This document shows positions 56,024-64,000 of a stretch of 64,000 nucleotides of DNA, one piece after another (positions within the stretch are counted from its first letter, which is position 1; each line of letters opens with the position of its first letter). The position numbers were made by a program, and so were the translations under genes. The DNA lies in contig NC_049984.1 of assembly GCF_000003815.2 (NCBI RefSeq), positions 12,938,003 through 13,002,002 of the forward strand, in the 5' to 3' direction. The notes beneath the pieces were generated by a model. It saw nothing but the letters and a program-made list of their open reading frames with translations. It searched no databases and was not told the DNA's origin. This stretch comes from Branchiostoma floridae (taxonomy: Eukaryota; Chordata; Leptocardii; Amphioxiformes; Branchiostomatidae).

Positions 56024-57862
56024 TTATTCGGTGTTCTGTTCCCCTGACGTGTGTTGTTGTTGTCGTTGTTTGCTGTTCAGGTTGCTCATGTATATGGTCA
56101 AACAACCGTGTTGGTACAGGGGCTCGGGTAAAGTACCCACAATCCTCCACGTGTCAGTTTTTGGCTCGTAACACTCGATGGTGTCGTGCGGCTCCGCGGA
56201 CAGTCGGTGCGACACCCCGCCCGTCACGTATATTCTGTCGTCAAGAACCGCAGCTCCGCAGAGCAGGCGCTGTTCGACCATTTCCCCTGTTTGGAAGAAC
56301 TTCTGACTGGCGGGGTCGAACACCGTGACGCTCCGCGACAGTTCCCCGCCGATGATGTAGATGAGCCCGCCCAACACCACAGCTGACGCGCCCGTCTCGC
56401 AGGTAGGCGGGGTCTGCATGAGGGTCCACTGGCCGGTGTCGGTGTCGTAGCACTGTGCGAAACCCACTGTTTCATCCTCAAGAAACCCTCCAAAGACGTA
56501 TATCTTTCCCTGGAAGGCGACCACTGCCGGGCTCGTGACGGCCTTCAGCATTGGAGCCACGATATCCCAGGTGTTGGCGGCAGGGTTGTACCGTTCCACC
56601 TGACTCAGGATAGAGATGTCATCGAACCCACCCAGGACGTAGACGTGCCCGTTCACGGCGACCGAGCCGTGCCCGCACCTGCCTTGGTGGAGTGGAGCGA
56701 GCTTACTCCACTCGCTAACCCCTGCGTCGTACCGCCACACGTCTTTCAACTTCTCCCTCTGGCTTGCTTGAGACAACCGCACGGGGGCGCCTCCAGTCAG
56801 ATAAATGTAGTTTCCGATGGTTGCAACGCTCGACAAGTCACGTGGTTCCATGGGTAACGGTTCAGGCTGTAGCCATGCCTGTGTCCGGTTGTCGTAGTAT
56901 GACATAGTTGTGCAAGAGCCAGTCTGGTTCTTCCCGCCCAACACCAACAGGACCTTCTGCGCCACACAACGTCTTGGCGTCACACGAGGGTCACTCACGA
57001 CTCCATGTTCTTGAAGTAAGTGTTGTAAGTTTTTTGCCTCATCCAACAGCTCAAGACACCTTGAGGAGTTTTTGACGATTTCCTTTCCCTCTATTTCTTC
57101 AAGAAGATACTTCGCGTCAATCAACGGAAGGCGGACGGCCTCCAAAACGCCAGAAATGTACTGTGATCGCTCCTCGCTCTTGTAACGCAGCCATTTCATG
57201 CCAGCCTCAAACACATGTTCTTCTTTGGTTGCTTCCAGCTCGTCGTGAGACAGGTACTCGACGAGACCATCTTTTGTCAACTCCACGAATTCATCATTCT
57301 CAATGACGTCATTAAACTTTGACAACGCAAAATCGAGAGCCTTCTTCCGGAGATCCTCACAATAGTGCGTGTCCGCGAACTGGAATATCCCAATGCAGTT
57401 GTAAGGGTGCAGCTGCATCTCCAGGAATTCGCAGCAAGCGTCTTTAATGGCGGGAATCTGGAATCTGTCGGAGACGTCCAGCACGTCCTGTACGTTCTCT
57501 CGCGTGATGGTGATTTTGGAGGTGTAAGCGTAGTCTGTTACCAGCTTCAACATGTCCGGATTGATGTCTTTCAATTGGATCTCTTTCGCACGGCTCTCCA
57601 TCAGGTCGCCGGCAAACATGGCGCGGAAGTACGGGCTGCACGAGGCCAGGACGACCCGGTGACAGGAGAACGCCTGTTCTCCCGCGCACAGGGTGACGTC
57701 AGTGAGCTCCCCGCGCCTGCGCAGTTCGTTCATGGCGACGAGCAGGTCACCGGAGTGGGACGGCTGTTCGAACTCGTACACGTGCTGCTGGACATCCCCC
57801 TGCAGCTCGGCATCGGGAGGCTCCTCACCGAACTCTATACACACCTGGACATGGTCAGCCAT
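56024..57862 (-). CDS. BTB-BACK-Kelch protein (KLHL24/KLHL35-like), intronless coding region
   Basis: One uninterrupted frame of 612 codons. BTB domain about residues 44-150 (LTDVTLCAGEQAFSCHRVVL, then YFRAMFAG); BACK domain about 155-260 (PYNCIGIFQFADTHYCEDL); kelch propeller about 303-590 with repeated GG pairs and aromatic partners (YIYLTGGAP, HVYVLGGFDD, KIYVFGGFLED, LIYIIGGELS, RIYVTGGVS). Such proteins recruit substrates to Cullin-3 ubiquitin ligases. Details such as TPRR before the propeller and QHGCLTIY near the end recall KLHL24 and KLHL35, but orthology needs a tree. The start has a strong context (CGCCATGG). A candidate acceptor (TGTCTTGCAG) at about 57902 suggests a 5' UTR exon further right. 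Nothing is broken. Confidence 0.93.
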   Translation of the reverse strand: MADHVQVCIEFGEEPPDAELQGDVQQHVYEFEQPSHSGDLLVAMNELRRRGELTDVTLCAGEQAFSCHRVVLASCSPYFRAMFAGDLMESRAKEIQLKDINPDMLKLVTDYAYTSKITITRENVQDVLDVSDRFQIPAIKDACCEFLEMQLHPYNCIGIFQFADTHYCEDLRKKALDFALSKFNDVIENDEFVELTKDGLVEYLSHDELEATKEEHVFEAGMKWLRYKSEERSQYISGVLEAVRLPLIDAKYLLEEIEGKEIVKNSSRCLELLDEAKNLQHLLQEHGVVSDPRVTPRRCVAQKVLLVLGGKNQTGSCTTMSYYDNRTQAWLQPEPLPMEPRDLSSVATIGNYIYLTGGAPVRLSQASQREKLKDVWRYDAGVSEWSKLAPLHQGRCGHGSVAVNGHVYVLGGFDDISILSQVERYNPAANTWDIVAPMLKAVTSPAVVAFQGKIYVFGGFLEDETVGFAQCYDTDTGQWTLMQTPPTCETGASAVVLGGLIYIIGGELSRSVTVFDPASQKFFQTGEMVEQRLLCGAAVLDDRIYVTGGVSHRLSAEPHDTIECYEPKTDTWRIVGTLPEPLYQHGCLTIYMSNLNSKQRQQQHTSGEQNTE

Positions 57863-59351
57863 GGCGAGCTGGTTTCCAGTCTCCTGAAGAAATTTTTATC
57901 TGCAAGACACGGAAAACATGGCATCAACACTTTATAAGTAACGTTTGCTGTTACAAGTTCATTACATTTTGATCTGCAAACCTAACGGCAAACACACTGA
58001 CCAAAACAATGCCTCTCTGTGAATGGCAAGTCTGACCTTTTCGGTCATCTTCCCAGTCACTTCCTGCCACTCCACTGACAAAGTCAGAGGTATTCTACAC
58101 CGTACACTGTCAATAAATTGTTGAGTGTGTAACATCAGTAATCAGATGTAGACTTTTGATTAAGGATCATTAAGGTGCATAAAACTTCAACCGGAATTTG
58201 AGCTCGAAATACTGTTTGCAGTAGAATGTTACCTTTGCATCAATTCTCTAAACACAATGGCAGAACTAAGCCAGAGATGATTGAATGTTTTTCTGTTAGC
58301 CTCGCAGCCGTACATGATTAACAGTTAACTGATCTGAAGCGCCACACAAGGAAGTAGAAGCGTTCGCTAATTTCGACCACATTTCATTCTGTCTAGATTT
58401 TGGCTATATTCCTGCATACAGTCATTTGCCAACCCCACTAGTAAGTGTTTGAAATATCGCCGTTAAACTTTGCCCGTCCTTGGAGACATGCGTGACTGTC
58501 GTGCTCCAAGTGATGGCTTCTGGTCAACCTTGTCAGTCAGGTGCACTAATGTGACGTTATCTTGCCCCAGGGACTTAACCCAATGGGGACGGGCGGGCCC
58601 AACAACGCCAAGCTCATGTCTGATGAAACACCATGAATCATTATATGGGTGTGTGTTGTTCCGAACTGGTAGAACCGTATATAACACAGTTATGGGGGAA
58701 TAAGCATATAACCATTGATTGGCACAATGTTAAGTACATAAAGGCTTTAAAAAAACAGTGCCATTTTTGTTATAGTCATTGGCATCCAGTCTAGTATGGG
58801 TGGCGACCTAAATATTTCATGATCATGGTTTTTACGAGGTAAAGAAAGCATGCTACAGGGGCATTATGTTAGGAGATGTATACATACAATCTATGTAAAA
58901 TACTGTACTGATGCAGATGCAAAGCTAAATTTTTAGGTAGATTCTAAGAATATCGGTATAAATCGTTCAAATTTATGTAAAACTGTTTATAGCGTATTGA
59001 AAGAAAGGCCGTCTCTTACCGTCTTAGTCACAAACAGTGTTCGTCTCTGCGTACCTCCGGACTAACTACCGTGTAATGTTTGTCTGTAAACCGTTTGTTG
59101 AACAGCCAGCAGCGTCACAACAGTGTCTTTTTATGAATGGAACCACGGTATTTATCATTTATTATGCATGAAGCCTGAACCTTTAAGCCTCATCAAAAAT
59201 TTAGGGTGATGGTACCTCGGCCAAATACGGGAAATTGGTAGACACCCCACTCCCCTCAAATGCATTCCTACAATTGTACTTTAACGTCGCTTTCGCACAT
59301 TTTTAGTGGCCCACATAAATCCCCTTTACCTTTACCTTGACCCCCCTTGGT
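57863..59351. other. Upstream region of the kelch-like gene, no coding features recognised
   Basis: Likely holds the 5' UTR and promoter of the minus-strand kelch-like gene. No TATA box in a convincing position and no exon chain were seen. Confidence 0.5.
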
Positions 59352-59555
59352 CAAGGTTCCAACTGCTCATGCACGGCAAAATGCAGTGTGGGTAATAGGT
59401 CAAAGGTGAAGGCCCCAAACTTGTAAACAGTTCTTGCCTAGACCATGCTTCATACATGTTCAGATGTGGTTTATGTGCCAGGGGCCTTGACCTTTGAAGA
59501 ATTACCCACAATTCATTTCGTCGTGCATGCGCAGTTATAACCATCAACCCCCTTG
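59352..59555. mobile_element. 204-bp inverted-repeat MITE
   Basis: CAAGGTTCCAACTGCTCATG at the left pairs with the complement of the right end, CAAGGGGGTTGATGG..ACTGCGCATG. Shared blocks include GTGGGTAAT, GTCAAAGGT and AAGGCCCC. A diverged relative sharing AACTTGTAAACAGTTCTTG lies at about 60820-61010. Confidence 0.65.
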
Positions 59556-59964
59556 TATGTGTAAATCCACCTATTTTCTTTAAACACTTTGTACCGTGAA
59601 AAATTGACTAAGATACGTTTTCTTTGTTCAACAAATGACCCACGTACCTACATGTATGACTATTTTGGGAAGTTCCACGTCATAACACCATAGTTATTCT
59701 GAGGTGTGACGAAAGGAATGAATAATTCATTAAAAAAATCACATACCCCAGGGAACTGTAATAATTATTTCTACTACAAAGTAATAGCAAATTCCAGACA
59801 GTTCTTGTTTCATTACCTTATTCAACCCCTTGCTGACATACATTCGACCGAATGAAGTACAAGGAATTTCCCTCAATCTAATAACGTTGACTTTTAACTC
59901 TTATATGTCGCAACCTTGCAGGGATAAGCAAGACCATATCATGCCCAGGACAAAAGATACAAAA

Positions 59965-60180
59965 AGGAGGCTCTACTGCAGTACCAAGGAAAGAACCTAG
60001 TAGGCCCATAACTGACCTTGCCTTTTATCTTCTCAAGACCTACCCACATACCAAGCATCATAAAGCACCAAGTATCAGAAATTGTTAAGTTATGCTTTTC
60101 ACAATCAAATGTTATGAAACACAAGCACACACAGAGACACACATGAAACAATACTGAGAGTCTATTTCCATGGAAGTGAA
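59965..60180. repeat. Fragment of the ACCTCC-ended repeat family
   Basis: CTACTGCAGTACCAAGGAAAG, ACCTACCCACATACCAAGCA and an ACACACAGAGACACAC run follow the order of 14340-14490. The outer ends are too diverged to place. Confidence 0.4.
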
Positions 60181-62184
60181 ACGATGACGTCAGTTTTTGA
60201 ACTAGGTAATGGCGTTGCTGTGGGAGGTTTAGTGGTTGCTGTGCAATTAAATTTTAGTGCTCGCCACACGCAGTCGTCATGCGTCTATATATAAACGTAT
60301 CAGCTCTCATTCTGTACAACATAAATTTAGATGGTGAGGATGGGCAATTGAATTTATCAGCAGGTGAAGGTGAAGTTAGTAAGTGTAGCTAAAGACTGCC
60401 TCTTCGCACGAAACGTCACTCAAATAAAGGTTACACTTCTTCTTCTCAAACTTGAAGAGGAACAGACGACAAGCTTGTCCAGAAGAAGAAATCGGCACAC
60501 TTGTCAGTAAGATGGAATGTGGCCGAAGTCTAGAGGTGACCGGTGGTTGTTGTAAATAACTTTAAAAGAAATTATCAGTAACGTTATATAATTTCACGAA
60601 CTGTTACAAAGGGCATGACGAGTGTTGTCACCGACTTGATGGAAGACAGTGGTTGGGCCAAGGTGTTCATCTGTTGCCCATTTGTAGGGCGAGAAAGGTT
60701 CGGTTTCAATGTCACGGTCTACGTCATGAGTGATAGCAATTAGTAGGTTCGAGATTTCAATAGCGCGTGTGCAGCAAGATGCATTGTGTGTTGCGTCAAA
60801 CGTGAAGGCCTCTCATTGTTGTGAGTCTAGGAAGATTAGCTCCTTTTGGGGCTAAAGGACATAATAGACTCACCCTAACTTGTAAACAGTTCTTGACTAG
60901 ACATTATATGATACATGTCCTTAGTAATACGTGTTTTGTCTATGTCTCAACGGCCTTCAACTTGAATACATTATCCATATCGCATTTCCCGGTGCATGTG
61001 TAGCTGGAACCAACTTCTTATCTGGAGGAATATGTCCTGAAGCCTTGAGTGAATTGTAGAAATAAGGAAATCAGCGTGAATTGTATTAGAAAAGAGTATT
61101 GACCAAATACACACTAGCTATCATGATGTATTATTCAACCCACGTTGTCGGAGAAGAATATGTACAAAGGGAGGTATACCTCCTGGCTTGTGTGTGACAT
61201 TTCCAATACAAATGCGATGTTAACCCCACATTATCCGTTTCAAATACAGCTGAATACAGAGGAGGTTTTCTGAATCGTTGGCGTGTCTAATGGGGAGAAT
61301 GTCAAAGGTTATGTTGGGTGTGGGGCCACAAACCTGAACTACAGAAGCTCTTCACGTGGGGAGGGGGGCCCCACCGAGAGAATGTTGTCTACAATGAGCT
61401 ACAATGAGGTGTATTGAACTGGTTTGTAAATAAGGGGGAGAGGGCTACACAATTCCTAATTCTAGATGACATGTAAAGAAAATATGCCTAAGTATCTTGC
61501 TGACCATGCTACGTGAATGTTGTTTCAGGTACGTTTAAAATGGTCTATGAAAAATAAGAACTGCGTCCAAATGATGAAATACTCGATAATGCTGACCATA
61601 CACCTTGTCCATGATCCACTGCTATTTTGATCTTAAAAGTAGGATTTAGTACACCTCTATCGTATCCTTACATGCATATCACGTGCCATGCAGACCAACT
61701 GTGAATAGAAAAACGTAACCTACCAAATGTGACTTCCAATGTAGCTCGTCCTGTTCTTTGTCTCAATCTGACTGTGACCGTGTCACGAGCTCTCCGTACG
61801 ATCAACTGGACGGTTGTGATGATTGATCTAGCCTCTGTTTATCATTATCATCATGAATTCTTACACACCTAGATCTTGTAATATTTGTTTACACGTCAGT
61901 CATCTTCGTAGTGATGTGACCCAGATGACGTCATGAGGGCGTGTCCAGGTAATGTCAGGCCTTTGTAAAAGATAATCGCTCCGTCCATATATGGATCCGA
62001 GGCAACAAAGGTGATTACAATCCACCACTGTCACAAATGTACATGCAGTGTTATGCCTGTTCTACTGGCAGGAAATATCAAAAAAGTTTTTTTATAATCT
62101 TTCATGGCTCAACCATATCTTAACATGATTGTTTACTAAGTTTTTGGACAGGTATTGTCCGCCTGGTTCTGTAGTTTCGCACCC

Positions 62185-62998
62185 TTATACCCCCCTCGCG
62201 ATTCGATCGGAAGACTAGTTTACGAGCTCTAAATGACATTTTCGTGAGTAAGACGTCCGGTGTTCTCACGATCATCTTGAGATTTTTAGGGATCGCCGGC
62301 AATTTTCAGGAGTCTTACGACGGTCGCGGTGCAGCGAAACATGTTCTTAACATAAGCGACAAGTCGCAGGAGATCTCCGAGATCGCAGAGCTCGTTACCG
62401 AGTCGCAGATCGTGCGTGCAAATCGTGCATACCTCGCAAGGGTATCGGTCAATAGTCTTGCGTCAATCCAACGATTGAAGACCGATAGGCGAGCACAGAC
62501 ATAGTTATTAATCATCGAACGCAAATCGGATGGCGAACGCCCGTTAGTCGGGCGACAGTCGGGCGACGTTCACCCGACTTCCGATTGTTTACAAATATTG
62601 AATTTCTGGGAATGTGAGGGTAATTCTAACATTGTGGCCCCTGTGGCAGTATGTAGGCTGGCTTTGTGACACACTTTCCTTTCTTGTGTCGTTTCTATTA
62701 TGCCCGCGCATTCCATTCATTGGTTAAAAAGATTCCGACAGCAAAATAAACAACATTTATTGATCTCTTGCCTTTTTTGAGGAACGTTTTGTATTCCCTT
62801 GTCCGCGTGCAAGAGGTCATGGGAGGTTCATTATCATAGATTTATTCACCGCCGATCGCACGAGGCTCGCTTATATGTGAGGGGAACAGGTTTTGGGCGA
62901 AAAATACGCAAGACCATCTTAAGATCTTAAAATCAGCCGACCTTCCTGCGATCGCGAAGTACGTCCGAAGATCGTATATAATGTGAGGCGGGTATTAG
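62185..62998. mobile_element. Possible MITE with diverged inverted ends
   Basis: Left end CTTATACCCCCCTCGCG..TTCGATCGGAAG resembles the complement of the right end, AATACCCGCCTCACA..ACGATCTTCGG. The inside is rich in TCGC/GCGA words (CGAGATCGCAGAGCTCG, GTCGGGCGACAGTCGGGCGA). The 86-codon plus-strand frame at 62244-62504 has no known domain. Low support. Confidence 0.35.
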
Positions 62999-63927
62999 TA
63001 GAGCTACTACAGATTGACTATTAGCCTGTAGAGGGCGCTGTTAGTATGTCTAGATTCATATCATACAGCGTTTGAAGAAATGACGCACGTGTGTATTAAG
63101 GTGATCATAATAAGTGACAGGTAGACGTGATCATATTTTTATTTATTTATTCATTTGGCTGGCATTAAAGGCAGTCAAGGCTGTAGAAGTGATCGTAAGT
63201 ACACTTTGTATTCCACTCAGAGATCTGTTGCCCCACGAATTTTGTACCCCACGAGGAAGTAAAGCCCTCATCTCCCACCCGAACTCTTCCTGCCTTTTCT
63301 TTCTATGCCAGCAGGGCCCCCCACACACATTCTAACCTTTAACTTTATTGTTACAAAGCAAACAAACTTTTTGTCTAAAAATGGTCACGGAAAGAAACAA
63401 CTGCCGATTCTATCAGCATGGTGAGCCAACTAAATGTGTTCCAGCAGTTTCTCCCGAGTCTCTTGCCAAATTCCTGCGCCCCCGGACGAGGCACAGGTAG
63501 AAAGAGCGAGACGTACGGACGTGACAACAGTTCCGGTGAAGAGGTCGGGCGTTATCTGACGCTAAACATGCACCAAATGCCCTGGAAGCACCGCAAAGGC
63601 CGTCGTAAAAGTCGTTGACTTACTTTCATGCACAATAATTTATCGTATAACCCTCCCAAAATAGAGTGCAACGTCTGTTGATATCTTAAGATCAGAGTAG
63701 AGTGTGATCTTTTACGATTTGAATGTAAAGATTCTAAGTTTAAGTTTTAGTAGGAGACATCTGGTTGTCTGATGCCTGACTACGTGCTGCCTGGCTGTTC
63801 TAGCAAGCGTCTTTGTCTGGGTAATGCTCCTTGAGTGTAACGATAATAAGCAGAGACGGATTGACACAGAATTGTTCAGCTGCCAGTGCACGGGGCTTGT
63901 GAGACCTTGACTTAATCAACATTTGTG

Positions 63928-64000
63928 TCAACGTATGTATGTGAGTGCGTGCGTGCGTGCGTGCGTGCATACGTGCGTGCGTGTGTGTGTGCGTGCGTGT
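63928..64000. repeat. GTGC/GT microsatellite at the window edge
   Basis: GTGCGTGC units with a short GT run, continuing past the end of the window. Confidence 0.95.

Noticed and set aside
57365-57937. 190-codon plus-strand frame.
   Set aside because: Antisense shadow of the BTB/BACK part of the kelch-like gene.
62244-62504. 86-codon plus-strand frame.
   Set aside because: It lies inside a probable MITE, is rich in repeated TCGC/GAGAT words, and has no known domain.
63418-63618. 66-codon plus-strand frame ending in a basic RKGRRKSR tail.
   Set aside because: No homology I recognise and no convincing acceptor or promoter. It could be a terminal exon, but evidence is insufficient.

Overview
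This is a eukaryotic, metazoan genomic window, very probably from a lancelet (Branchiostoma); the species cannot be told from the sequence. Reasons: genes built of many short exons with GT-AG introns, animal-only families (Protor/PRR5, a BTB-BACK-Kelch protein), tRNA-derived SINEs, non-LTR retrotransposon tails with an ATTC-type 3' repeat, abundant MITEs, and one 100-N assembly gap (49129-49228). No bacterial operon, CRISPR array or phage content is present. Most open frames of 60-120 codons here are chance.

Layout. (1) 317-4259 (+): the last eleven exons of a PEP-utilising phosphotransferase (rifampicin-phosphotransferase / PEP-synthase-like). (2) 4260-7748: spacer with a 205-bp MITE and a LINE tail. 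(3) 7749-30200 (-): a complete second copy of the same gene, tail to tail with the first. I could join 39 exons without a frame break into a 1329-residue protein: N-terminal membrane anchor, about 400-residue animal-type N-terminal region, ATP-grasp module, linker, and a C-terminal swivel domain with the phospho-histidine. Its intron 8 is almost entirely a 4.1-kb foldback transposon with 9-bp target duplications, whose arms are filled with 50-51-bp tandem units that look like arrays of splice sites. (4) 30201-35292: repeats, a solo LTR, a tRNA-SINE and possible 5' UTR exons. (5) 35293-50334 (-): a PRR5/PRR5L (Protor, TORC2 subunit) gene of nine exons (325 aa), with a frame-neutral optional exon. 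A small two-exon gene of unknown family (114 aa) lies on the opposite strand inside its intron 1. (6) 50335-55990: GC-rich, X-box-bearing segment, a 5'-truncated non-LTR retrotransposon and MITEs. (7) 56024-57862 (-): an intronless kelch-like coding exon (612 aa, KLHL24/35-like). (8) 57863-64000: no recognisable gene, only MITE-like repeats and a terminal GT/GC microsatellite.

The genes do not form a pathway. The phosphotransferase pair is a local inverted duplication, PRR5 belongs to TORC2 signalling, and the kelch protein is a likely Cullin-3 adaptor. The most unusual content is the membrane-anchored PEP-utilising enzyme pair and the splice-signal-rich foldback element in one copy.
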